From positions 9,343,761 to 9,407,760 of the forward strand of contig JABACO010000009.1 of assembly GCA_013339895.1 (NCBI GenBank): a stretch of 64,000 nucleotides of DNA, written 5' to 3'. The DNA is from Ephydatia muelleri (taxonomy: Eukaryota; Porifera; Demospongiae; Spongillida; Spongillidae). The notes beneath the pieces are model-generated. The model saw nothing but the letters and a program-made list of their open reading frames with translations, searched no databases and was not told where the DNA came from. Positions 1 through 10,064 of this stretch are shown here, piece by piece. Every line of letters begins with the position of its first letter. Position 1 is the stretch's first letter. The position numbers and the translations under genes are program-made.

Positions 1-189
1 AATTGAATGATTTAAAGCTAACTCGGGTGATTTAGTTTCCTACACAGAACCATCATGAAATTATAGTTCTCTTCAATGTATCTCAGTGCATTTTAAATGT
101 TTTGTTATACAAGCATTGTATAGGAAATTTGAACCAAATACTATTTACAAAAATGATGTCGTAATTGGAATCCTAAGAGCAACAACCAG

Positions 190-488
190 TTAGTGACAAA
201 TATCTTTTGTTCTATCACGAATAAGTTTCTGACCAATCTCACGTATCTTCTCGGCTGCTCCTTTTTCACCCAGTTCAACAAGTACAGTGCATAGCCTTTC
301 ATAGGTGGCTTCCTCTGGATCTTGTGTAATCCATTGTTTCAGAAATTCTCTTCTTTGATTGGCAGCACCTTTGTTATCATCTTGGATTTCTCGAATGTCT
401 TCATCTCCTATGCCAAGTTTAGTTGCAACCAGTGTCCAACTTGGCAGATGTCCTGCTATTTTTATTATGTCATCAATCACTATTCTCC
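190..488 (-). CDS. Death-domain terminal exon (divergent, copy A)
   Basis: 299-nt exon after a TTGTTTACAG acceptor, entering in phase 1 and ending at a TAG-type stop upstream of AT-rich DNA. The sequence holds the DD signatures IAGHLPSWTLVATKLGIG, IREIQDDN, RREFLKQWI and ATYERLCTVLVELGEKGAAEKI. Helix order and the W/L core match the Death family (about 90 residues). It differs more from the B, C and D Death domains than they do from each other. Confidence 0.8.
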
Positions 489-3400
489 CTGTAAACAAGA
501 GTTTAATTTTCACAGTATTGAAAATGATTTGTTATCCTCTCTCTGTCCCCCTCCACACCCATACACAAAACATCACTTCAGTTTATACAAAATAGCTACA
601 TTGCAGGACTGGAATTGCAGCTGTATGCATCTCCTTCTCTGACAACTCTGAGCTCCTCCTCTCCAGATACCTGTTCACCCCATCTTGTGATACATTATGT
701 AGGTATATTGAGAAAAGGTAACGTTCGTCATACAACTGCTCTTCTTGGTATTTTCATCAAATTAGCATTTCACAACTGACATTGAACCTATTTGTTAGTA
801 TTACTCACAGTGTACTGTATTTTAAAGTACAAGATACAGTATTATGGCGATCATTACATTTACCATTAGGTTGTGGCTGTGAAGAAATATTTGCTTTGCA
901 CTGGTACCTTATCTGCCAAGACACCATCATCTAAATGCAATGATCATCATCTGCATCTATGAATTGCACAACTTTGTGCAAGATTAGAGCAAAACAAGGG
1001 CCCAAGGGGTCCCCAAGCTGTCCACCTAATTCAGAAGTCAGACTTGTATTAATTCTTAAATCTATTCATTTTATTATGTGAAGTGTACGCATGGGATCAT
1101 TTCTGCGAAAAGGGACCTAACGCATGTTTTTTCAAGATTTCAATTTTTTAAAAAAATTCTAGAAGTTTGAATGTCCTTTACTCATTGCTTCTTACGCACT
1201 GAGAATCGGAGTATATGCCATGGAGTTGTATGGCTCTAAATTTTTAATTAGCCATACATTTCAACATTTAGCAGTTTAAAATTGTGTTTGGACAACCCTT
1301 TGATGTACTAGTGTCACAGAATTTTATGCAATCAATATCTTTTAAACTTGCTGAAAACAAACTTTCTTAAGAATATATTTTTATATAATATGGGACAGTT
1401 TCCGCGAAAATTGCCCCACGGTTAAAATGTTATAAAAATGCATCGCGTTAGAATCGCTATAACTTCCCAACGGATAACGCTATCGACTTCCTATTTTCAG
1501 CACTTCATACTACACCATTTCACTATGAAGTATTGAAATTAGGAAGTCGATAGCGTTATCCGTTGGGAAGTTATAGCGATTCAGACGCGATGCATTTTTA
1601 TAACATTTTAACTGTGGGGCAATTTTCGCGGAAACTGTCCCATATAATATACATGTACAGCAATAATATATGGGACAGTTTCCGCGAAAATTGCCCCACG
1701 GTTAAAATGTTATAAAAATGCATCGCGTTTGAATCGCTATAACTTCCCAACGGATAACGCTATCGACTTCCTCATTTCAACACTTCATAGTGAAATGGTG
1801 TAGTATGAAGTGCTGAAAATAGGAAGTCGATAGCGTTATCCGTTGGGAAGTTATAGCGATTCTAACGCGATGCATTTTTATAACATTTTAACCGTGGGGC
1901 GGAAACTGTCCCATATTACATACATACATACCCTGACACACTGAGACACACTAGCTATGAAAGTTACAATGAGGGACTATCCCCCTCCTGAAGGGAACAT
2001 CCACATCGTAAGAGGAGGGCTCGGGCATTGGCTCGCACAAGAGTCAAATTAAGGCGGCCGTACAGGCTGCAGACAACCTTGGACTTGGGGGAGTTGGTCC
2101 TTGTGGCAAGGTATGATGCGAGTCGTGAAAAAGCTTGCACCGCTTCGCTGCCCCAAGCTCCATATGACTCGGCCACAAGGGGAATACACGTCCACCCCAA
2201 CTCCCAACTCGGAACACTTGGCTTCATTGGCAGAGTGCTTCCTTATTTTCCTTTCAAATGTACTCAATTTATTACTGACACAACAAACATTGAGTGTGAA
2301 TTTGTCATGGCCATCACTCATATGGGTTAGTATACCGCCAAACAAATGACTAACCCATTTGAGTGACCATGCAATGTCAGCATCTTGTATATTGCCTGTG
2401 GATAAAATACCTTGTTTAATAGTACAGAATGCTGTTCAGGACTGTTCTCATCTTCAAATTAGTATTCAAAACTGAACCTTTTTAACCTATTAACTTTGAT
2501 GATGGTGTAAATTGTGTACCCCAATTGGTGCAATGTATCTCTAAAGTTTGCACTCATATGGCTGTACGGCCTGTGCCTCCATGGGGATGTTCCTTCCCAG
2601 GACACCCATATGCTCTTCATGGTGAGGTCACATCATGGGCTTGCATTATTCAAACACATAAGCTGCATACACAGTCAATGTCCATTTGGGCATGTGCTTG
2701 TTTCCTGCTTTAACCCTATAGAAGTACACGCGTTATGCTTTTGAGTGTTTGGACGCTTGTATGCTGCATGTAGGGTTTCTGCCCTTACTGATCATTATGC
2801 TTGCTACGTTGGAATGTTATAGAATCACTGTATTCACCCTGCAGTTGGGAGAGGGATGTGTCTATTCTACTCAGCTAGAACATCCAGGGAAACACTATTC
2901 ATAGTGAGCAATTTAATTAGACAATCCACTGAATTACACTTGGTGTTTCCTAACCTATTTTTCTGCAGACCTGAAATGCTCACTTTTCATTGCTAACGAC
3001 AATTAATAGTATTCGATTAGACATCCCTGAACGTGGCTAAACATGACCACATGAAACATCTGGGCTGCTTCATTTCACTACACTAGTTTCCCATGTCTAC
3101 CAACACAAGAATATTAAAACTGATGCATGAAATACTGATTTTGTAATTGCTCTTCTAGAACATTTGTTTTTTATACTTTACAGTCATATGATCAATTTAA
3201 CTTCAGGGGCAGCAAGTGTTAACCCTGGAATGAATAAAAAGTAATACATCCAATAATGCACTAGAACTACCAACTTTAAAAGCTAAATTCTCCGTAGGAG
3301 TAACTTCTGTCAAGTGGCACCATGCATCTGTACATGTATATCATTATAGCAGCAAAACTCACAATACCAGCCAAATATTACTACACTAGCTGGAAGCAAG

Positions 3401-4362
3401 AATAGTGGCAATGCACTTGTACTGAAATTCATTACCTTTAGATTTACCACTTAGTAGGTCAGCACTTGCACCAACAGATGTGCCAACAGATGCGCCAACA
3501 TATGTGCCAAAAAAGGGTTGTGGCCACAGTCCAAGTTTATCTAATAAGCAAATCACATATATGAGTTGGTGCAGCTCAAATACAGATACAGTATACACTT
3601 TTGTCCTAGACCACATTCCTTACTCATTCAGAAGGGCTTAGCAATACTAGAAGTCTAGATATGACAACATAACTGAAACTGAGTGTTATACCCCCTTCGG
3701 TAATGGTGTTAAAATAAATTATGTTTTCAAAACCTGAACTGCTTATATTACACAAAATGAACAATATACCTATTTTATAAAATACACATTTGAGACCAAG
3801 GGAAATGTCATTACTGTAATGTGGAAAGGGTTTAGCAGCTTTCCCCTCATTTAAATGGAGTGCTGCATATGGACGTTGGGAAGACCTACCTAATATGTGA
3901 GCTTTGTGTACACAGACACTCTAAAGGTGCTCCTCCAGCATATCACCAGTGCATGTCATCACTTCAGTGGAATAGATCTGCTTTAAGGTTAGCTGCATGA
4001 CAGGGATTTTAAAATCGTTTTAACAAATGCCATTAATATTATCTACGAACAGATCATATATATTCATTCAAAATGGAAAACCACTCACCCCTTGCCCGAT
4101 GTGCAATGGGTCTATATCGAGGATTTTTATCCAAAACATTCAAAAATGTTGAGAAGTTTTCGGCGTCGATGCGGATTGCTTTCTCAACTGCACTTAGCAA
4201 TTTGGTTATCCTCGTAAGATTCGACAGCATATGGTTATTGACCTCGTCGTATTCTAATGGAGTTAGCAGTGCAGTTGCGTAAAGGTGTGCTGATATGTCA
4301 TTAGGATTCAGTTGACGTTGCAAGTCTGCAAACATTGCTCGGAAACAAGACTGTGCATCCAT
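190..4362 (-). CDS. CARD-like / Death-domain adaptor gene, copy A
   Basis: Minus-strand three-exon model: CARD-like exon 4089-4362, SVGT linker exon 3448-3540 and Death-domain exon 190-488 with stop. Exon lengths 274, 93 and 299 nt join in phase 1 throughout and give 221 residues. CARD and DD are homotypic six-helix interaction domains of cytoplasmic death and inflammation signalling; CARD plus DD is the layout of RAIDD/CRADD, which is an analogy and not a claim of orthology. The start is the ATG of MDAQSCF, shared with two paralogues. Oddities: the expected nearby DD exon is truncated at 2367-2395, so the model must skip to a divergent DD at 190-488. A linker exon at 864-912 is frame-broken and must also be skipped. 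The domains are well supported; the joining of exons is inferred. Confidence 0.55.
864..912 (-). pseudogene. decayed PPSQPQ linker exon
   Basis: Minus strand, acceptor TTGGCAG and donor GTAAATG are kept, and the body matches the linker exon at 46197-46253 (KVPVQ..., SQPQ-like). Length is 49 nt instead of 57, so a small deletion breaks the frame. Confidence 0.5.
1106..1263. repeat. left part of an AAAAGGGACCTAAC-ended MITE
   Basis: Matches the left part of the complete element at 43506-43729 (GAAAAGGGACCTAAC end, then CATTGCTTCTTAC and TTAGCCATACATTTCAAC). The right terminus is missing; sequence shared with 19348 and 27390 follows directly. Confidence 0.6.
1389..1646. mobile_element. foldback MITE, copy 1
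   Basis: About 258 bp. Two arms of roughly 105-120 bp are near-perfect reverse complements (TATGGGACAGTTTCCGCG ... CGCGGAAACTGTCCCATA) around a short loop containing the two CACTTCATA-type motifs. Flanks are AT-rich (ATATAATA). No coding capacity, so it is a non-autonomous DNA element. Confidence 0.85.
1669..1916. mobile_element. foldback MITE, copy 2 (inverted)
   Basis: Same arms as copy 1, starting 22 bp after it. The loop is the reverse complement of the copy 1 loop, so the element sits in the opposite orientation. The right arm lacks 9 nt (AATTTTCGC) between GTGGGGC and GGAAACTG. Confidence 0.85.
1964..2240 (-). pseudogene. retrotransposon ORF C-terminal fragment
   Basis: Minus-strand frame reads IPLVAESYGAWGSEAV, then FSRLASYLA and YGRLNLTLVRANARALL. 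I know this pattern from the C-terminus of non-LTR-type reverse-transcriptase proteins. It is truncated on both sides. Related fragments lie at 12580-13072, 14545-14742 and 45924-46110. Confidence 0.55.
2311..2366. repeat. small hairpin repeat beside truncated DD exon
   Basis: Arms CCATCACTCATATGGGTTAGT and ACTAACCCATTTGAGTGA, separated by about 16 nt. The same hairpin is at 19506-19573 and 27553-27619. Here its right arm abuts the Death-domain remnant. Confidence 0.7.
2367..2395 (-). pseudogene. truncated Death-domain exon (copy A)
   Basis: Only the acceptor (TTATCCACAG) and about 29 nt encoding IQDADIAW-like residues remain. Compare the full exons at 20309-20595, 28351-28628 and 52011-52285. 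The rest is replaced by the hairpin repeat. Confidence 0.7.
2480..2900. repeat. recurring intron module (copy A)
   Basis: Non-coding block next to each DD exon, with landmarks GGCTGTACGGCCTGTGCCTCC, AACACATAAGCTGCATACAC and CTGATCATTATGCTTGCTACG. Other copies are at 20700-21060, 28735-29150, 46680-46970 (diverged) and 52365-52740; short pieces occur near 18485 and 45195. The long open frames in it are not conserved, so it is not coding. Confidence 0.7.
3448..3540 (-). CDS. SVGT-repeat linker exon (copy A)
   Basis: A 93-nt phase 1-1 exon bounded by a TTATTAG acceptor and a GTAAATC donor. It reads KLGLWPQP followed by (S/Y)VG(T/A) repeats and ends LLSG. It is low-complexity and probably a flexible spacer between domains. 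Homologous exons lie at 15331-15441, 29674-29784, 47253-47336 and 53361-53429. Confidence 0.6.
4089..4362 (-). CDS. CARD-like first exon (copy A)
   Basis: Begins MDAQSCFRAMFADL and ends RAHRARG-like at a GTGAGT donor (4083-4088). Six amphipathic helices can be traced: FRAMFADL, NDISAHLYATALL, PLEYDEVNNHM, ITKLLSAVEKAI, ENFSTFLNVLDK and YRPIAHRA. The LL-x-AVEKAI...F-x-xFLNVL spacing fits CARD better than DED. It ends in phase 1. Paralogues lie at 30272-30545 and 48284-48557. Confidence 0.65.
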
Positions 4363-4439
4363 GACGATCTCAATGGTATATCAATATCTGGGCCGGATGG
4401 AATAATTTGAGGTAATGAAGGTTCCCAAGGCTATAAAAA

Positions 4440-5560
4440 CAGGACAGAAATACCAATGCACGTACAGAATGGAATGAATGACATAATGAATGATGCAATC
4501 CAGTGTGGTCTAAGCAGAGAAGAGCCCCTGAGGATTGGGCCCAACTCAACCGTCTGGTTAGTCCATACTTATAGGTAGTGCATTTGCACGACTAATGAGC
4601 GTTTATCATAATCACACAAGCGACAAGTGGACAAACTGATCAGTAAGCCGGAAAATGGTGACTATGGCTTTTGTCCGCACCTCGTGAAGTCTGAGCTTAC
4701 TATATAGCTCAACCGGTACCACAACGTAGCCTATTCAAACTTATGGCAAGTGGGCCGACCTAGAAAATGCGCCCAGTTCCTCCCGTCCCACTCTCGTTAG
4801 TATACAACTAGCACGATTTTAGAATGTTGTGCAGTCGCCTTGAGCTTACCTTTAGAGACGTTGCTCCGCTTGCTCGATCAAAATCGCTGCTGATGAGCGG
4901 GAAAACAAACGGGGAACGCCCCTGAACAATTTAGGTCATTCGATGAGTTCACGACATGTACATAAGATAACTAGCCAATGAAAACGGGCGGTCTGGAAAT
5001 CAGATGACTCAGTCAGTCTTGCAATGCAATACATGGATGAATTGAAACGAGTGTGAAGCATTACGTGCCAATAAAAATGGCAGGGTCACCGACTACATTA
5101 TAATGGACCAGCATGTAATCAGTGACGTGTCAGGGAATCGTTTCGTTGCGTGATGAATTTCATATCAAGTAGAACAAGGCATGATGCTTCTTTCCCAGAG
5201 TGTTAATTGATCTAGCGAGGTGACAGACAGAAGGTATCTATATGAATATCGATGGGTATAAGCACTGCATACGGCAACTATACATACCTAGTGTGTTATT
5301 GGTATTTATAGGTGCGTGTCTCTGTGTGATTATTGAATACAGTACACAAAGCACGGGAAGACGACAGTCACACTACAAGGACCACAAGGTCCTGCTGAGG
5401 TTGGCCGTTGCATTTGTTTGTTTTGTTTTGGGTTTTTTTTATTTTCCTGTAATACATAAAGCCACGTACATGCATGTATTTCTATGTCTGCAGCCATCAT
5501 ATCTCTCTACAAAGATTGACGACCCTTGTTAGGGCTTCTTCTTTCAAGGGACACTACTGA
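4440..5560. other. upstream region of CARD gene A, duplicated at 30600-31620
   Basis: This block precedes the CARD start and is well conserved against 30600-31620, including GACGTTGCTCCGCTTGCTCG. Open frames in it are broken by indels between copies. I read it as promoter and 5' flank within the segmental duplication, with no identifiable gene. Confidence 0.5.
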
Positions 5561-6331
5561 CAGTGTTTAATTTAGTTTTTTTAGAAGTGCAGGTACTGAT
5601 TTATTCTTTATCTAGGTATAAGGTCAATTTTTATAATGAGAATGTGTTTGTGTTGTATTTGCAATTGCGTAGTGTAGTATTAAATTAGCAGCTTTTGGCA
5701 GATGAGGCTAGAAACCATACCATCAATGACCCGAAGTGTTGGCTAGGTTTGTGTGCCAATGGCTACTGAAACGTATGGCAACTGGGGCAAGGAAGCCCAG
5801 AGTACTATCTCCCAACTGGCCTCTCACCTAGCCATCAGTTCTTCTCTCCATAAGTCAAGCATGATCTTCAACATATATAGGAGAAGTTGAACATGTCCCT
5901 GGTGAGGTCCAATTCCAGCGCTATTCACGCAATAAACTCACTACACAGAGATAAGTTGGTCATTATGTAACTTTTTTTGTTGGTGTGTGCATATTTATGT
6001 TGTGCATGTTTGTACGCATTATTTAAATGTACTAGTACTGTTATATAGTGACCTATAGCATAATTGAGAGAGTTAAAAAAGAGGTGGCGTACCCAGCGTC
6101 TGTAAGATCAGGTGGGGAGGTCTCTGGCCCCCAAAAGACTGACTTGAAAGGCCATGCACACATGTATGCTACCTAAATGAAGACATTTGTACTGGCAGAG
6201 GTTTTTGTACCGGATGAATTCATCAATGATTCATTGAATTCTGCTAGGGGTGATACAGGTGCTTGCAGTTTGAAGGCTACACATAAGAACACAATATCTT
6301 GGCTACTAACAGTCAAAGTTAGCCACGCCCA
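5560..6331. other. intergenic; insert relative to copy C, then WASP 3' flank
   Basis: About 5450-6065 has no counterpart in the copy at 31690. From 6070 the duplication resumes and runs into the WASP-like last exon. The ATCTT at 6296-6300 is the empty target site for the hAT element at 31933-33243. Confidence 0.5.
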
Positions 6332-7920
6332 CTACTCTGACCACTCATCCTCGTCCTCCTCATCTCCTCCCGCATCATCATCTTCATCGTCTAAATGAGG
6401 TGGGGAGGAGCAATACAAAGATCACATGACAGGTCACACGACACACAACCTAACTGCCCAATCGCAACCTACCGCTGTGCTGCATGACGTTATTGCGCAT
6501 GGCAAGAGCCCTTGCAAGTGCTCCGGCCATTCCATCTAGGTCATCGGAAGGTGCACACGACTCACGAGTCATCCACATGACCAATATGAGTGCATGTGTA
6601 CGTGTGTGTGCATGTGTATGTGTGTGTATGTGTGTGTGCGTGTATGTGTGTATGTGTATGTGTGTGTGCATGTGTGTGTATGTGTGTATGTGTGTGCGTG
6701 TATGTGTGTATTTGTGTGTGCGTGTGTGTATATGTGTGTACATGTGTGTATGTGTGTGCGTGTATGTGTGTGCATGTGTGTGTGCATGTGTGTGTATGTG
6801 TGTGTGCGTGTGTGCATGTATGTGTGTGTACATTGTGCGTTGTGAGGGTGTTTGTGCATGTGCAAATATGTAAGCACATATGTGTCATATACATGTATAT
6901 GTGTGGATTTGTGTCACTTCAGTTTCAAGAACTAAAAAATGTAATTAACATTTGTTGACTAATAATTGTTTTAATTCTGTGCAATAACCAATCATCAGTA
7001 CTTCAAGCACAGCTTAGCAAAGAGTACAGGGAGCAGGCAATACATTTCTACTCCAACATGACCATAATCATTATGGACTAAGTGAATTGATTGACTCCTC
7101 AGTTGTCCTTATGCCTCCAGAGTGTTGTTAATGTATTGTGGATAATGTATACTTATTCATGGTGCCCATTAAGCAAATGGCACTAACTGATACTGTCTTC
7201 AGCTGTATTCCGGCTCTGATGCTTGACAGCAAGAATCAGGGACAAGAGGAGCTGCGGCTGATGCCTGGTGTCTCCCAGGGGGAGGAGGGGGTGGGACATG
7301 GCCTCCCATCGGGGGTGGAGGAGGAGGAGGAGGAGGGGGAGGAGCCCCTGCAAGAATGAATAAGGTCACTTTGATCATCTACTATATATTAACTATTTGT
7401 GGTGGAGTGGTGGCAGAGGAGCCCCACTCCTTGAGGGAGGTGGTGGAGGAGGAGAGGTTGGCTGCAGAGAAGGAGGGAGCGGAAGTCGTCCCCCGTTGCT
7501 GCAGTTAGGGAGTGGGGCTGGGGGTGCAGTTGGGGGCAGTCCCTGGCAAGATGGGGAGGTGGGGGAGTGCGTCCCCCATTGTAAGTTGTCTTTTGGCCAC
7601 CTTGATACCTCCATGCTCCTCCACTAAGTTGTAGATGAATTCTGCAGTCTTCTTGTCCTTCAGCTGTTTGTGAGTGACCCCAACACTGTCCAGAAGCTGC
7701 TTCCATTCTGGCGAGATCTGCGTAAAAATAGAAGGGCAAGATTAAGAATGGACGGCCATGTGTAGTGGTAAGGGAGTGTGTGTGTGTGTGTGTATGTGTG
7801 TGTGTGTGTGTGTGTGTGTTGAAGGAAAGGGGAAGAGGGATAGGAGAGAGGGACAGGAGGGGTCTACGACTAACATCAAAGTTTCCCGTTGATGGATCAA
7901 AGTCAACATTTGATAAGTGT
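6332..7920 (-). pseudogene. WASP-like gene, copy 1 (inactivated)
   Basis: Minus-strand exons in WASP order: CRIB 7875-7920, GBD plus proline-rich 7389-7717, proline-rich plus WH2 7194-7347, C-region about 6473-6574 (DLDGMAGALARALAMRN) and acidic tail 6332-6390 ending DEEDEDEWSE-stop. WASP proteins activate Arp2/3 through WH2-central-acidic and are switched by Cdc42 at CRIB/GBD. Damage compared with copy 2: CRIB HLSHVG has become HLSNVD; the donor after the proline-rich exon reads TT instead of GT; WH2 has lost 10 nt (TTGCTTCGGG on the plus strand); and the C-region acceptor CAG is CAT. No WH1 domain is present. It lies upstream of the CARD gene on the same strand. Confidence 0.75.
6590..6850. 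repeat. interrupted TG microsatellite
   Basis: GTGTGTATG/GTGTGCATG-rich low-complexity tract within a WASP pseudogene intron. It has open frames on both strands encoding VCVC/HTHT runs. Not coding. Confidence 0.9.
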
Positions 7921-8095
7921 CTGCACAAGAAAAAGAGAGAAGCATATCACTACACTCATACAGACATATACACACACAGACCACACACCCACCCACACAC
8001 ACACACACACTCACACGTACACATGCACACACACGCACACGTACACACACACACACACACACACTCCCTTACCACTTACACATGGCCGAGTATTA
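7742..8095. repeat. inverted repeat bracketing the CRIB exon
   Basis: CGGCCATGTGTAGTGGTAAG plus a GT tract at 7750-7820 mirrors a CA tract plus CTTACCACTTACACATGGCCG at about 7980-8093. The CRIB exon (7875-7920) lies in the loop. Confidence 0.7.
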
Positions 8096-8516
8096 CGTAA
8101 TCTTGAGGACTTTCAGTTATGTGTAACTTTAAATCACTATTGTATGCTAAATTAATGAGGCCATGACTTTATTTATGGATAATGAAGACATCTATAAGCC
8201 CAGGGTAGTGAGAATTACTTTTGTTACAGGTCTCCACTATAGATAACTGGACCAGAAGTACATGTATTGTCAAATAGAACATCTTCTAATTACTGCAAAG
8301 CACCTGACAAATGTATAGATGCTGTGCAAAATAACTTCCTTTCTTAAATTTTTGTTCCCAAAATCGATGAAATGATCAGCATTGTCAATTGGATACCCTC
8401 TTCATCATCTGGATAATGATAACAGCAATGACCTCCCAACACTGCTACAATACACGTCCACACACACATACACACACACACACACACACATAGACACCAT
8501 CATCATTGTCACATAC

Positions 8517-8932
8517 CACTGCTCTGCAGTGCAGTGGAACGTTGAGCCAACGCCCTCGCCAGTGCCCCAGCCATTCCATCCAACTCCTGATCCTGATCAT
8601 TGAGAGGATGGGGACCTGTGCTTAATTCAGAACATGCTGAGTTAACTTTGTTGTCACTTACGTCCTTCTTGGTGCTGCTCGATTCATTGCTAACACTAAC
8701 TGACTTCAGCTGAATTCCAGCTCTGATGTCTGAGAGCAGATCCCCTGTAGCCTGCTTCCTTTTAACAGGCAACAGGGGTGGGACTTCACCATCTGTGAAA
8801 GTGTATTGCAATCATTATGGGTGTGCAGAAGTGGGAATTTCTGACCTAGTGGTGGTAGTGGGGGCGGGGCTGGATAATTTGGTGGCAGCTGAGGTGGGAG
8901 AGGCAGTGCTGGATATGAAGGAGGGGTGGTGC
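8517..8932 (-). CDS. WASP-like fragment: proline-rich and WH2-C exons
   Basis: Two exons: 8846-8932 (87 nt, PPSYPALPLPPQLPPNYP) and 8517-8792 (276 nt). The second holds a WH2 motif (DLLSDIRAGIQLKSVS) and a central-region helix (ELDGMAGALARALAQRSTAL). Both are open and end in phase 1. The acidic exon at 6332-6390 enters in phase 1, so a transcript could join them while skipping the dead copy 1 exons; that is inference. Unlike copies 1 and 2, WH2 and C sit in one exon, so this is an older paralogue. WH1, CRIB and GBD are not seen upstream. Confidence 0.6.
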
Positions 8933-10064
8933 CTGCATTATGGGAGGAGGTGGGGGAGGTGGAGATGGATAGGATGGAGGTGTTACCAAAAATGCATGTC
9001 ACATAGATACCATACAAGTACTCTGTATTCATTGGCAATATAATACTACAGACTATGTCAGACATTGAAAAATGCAACAATCCAAACGTCATGCAGGACA
9101 AAACCTTAAGGTGGATTAAGATCACAATTTTAATCTTCTTTTCAACTGTTTCAACTCAGCAATTAAGAATTCGTTCTGTTTATTATGTTTAATTGTGTTT
9201 CAAACTACATGTATTTTGGTTCCTACCAAACAACAAGTTCACGCACAAGTAGCAGGCTTGTATGCAATGATGTAAATTCATAAATATCTAAATAAAACAA
9301 AGTAACCCTACACTGGTCCCACTCAACTGGCCTATGCAGTGTAACTGCTGGCGTAGGGCATTGTCACGGACCTATGTCTTCTTTGACGAGCTTCGCAAGG
9401 CTTGCGCACCCAAAATAGCCGAAGTTATAGACAAACGTTTAATACATTACAACAGGTATCTCACAGCATAGCCTTTAAGTACTACTCCAAACATGAGATC
9501 AGTAGCACCAGGCCTAACAAGGGTTCAATTACAGAGAATAGTCTTATGGCATAGATATTAGTCTAATATCTATGCTTATGGGGATGTGATCTAATTAACA
9601 CGTCCGAGCTGAGTTCACAATCCCTCACAGGCATAACAGCAAAGTCGCTTCTCTGTTGAATGAATCACACTTTCAAAATCAACTAACCAGATTGGTGTCA
9701 AGTAGGAAGTCAATATAGATCTCTTCTCACTACCAAAAGCATCTGACACATGTATTTGAGTATAAAATAAAGTGAGGATCAAATATCCGTATGAATTCAT
9801 TTTGTTCACTAAAATCAAAGAACAGTGAAATAATCTAAGGATAAATGTAACTATTTCAGCATTGGGCAATCTGAGATAAAATAAGCAATAACCAACAACA
9901 CTTTGCATAGATCAGTTATATACTGTAACATGCATTCTATAATAAAGTTCTCCATTAGCAATACAACACTGCAGACTATGTCTGACTGCACAATGCAACA
10001 ATCTAAATGTCATATATCTATATAAGAAGAGAACAAAAGGGATGTGTATGTTATGCTTATATTT
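8933..10064. other. intergenic DNA
   Basis: No gene recognised. A (CA)n run lies just below, at 8460-8490. There is a near-perfect palindrome at 9549-9575 (GCATAGATATTAG, one base, CTAATATCTATGC). AT-rich sequence precedes the peptidase stop codon. Confidence 0.4.

Noticed and set aside
2514-2744. Open frame shared at 2514, 20706 (MYPDWCNASLTFALIWLYGL...)
   Set aside because: It lies in the recurring intron module; other copies (28740, 52365) are frameshifted and there is no domain.
4089-4362. Reading the MDAQ domain as a DED
   Set aside because: No E/D-RxDLL motif; helix spacing with LLxAVEKAI and FxxFLxxL fits CARD better, though a generic death-fold remains possible.
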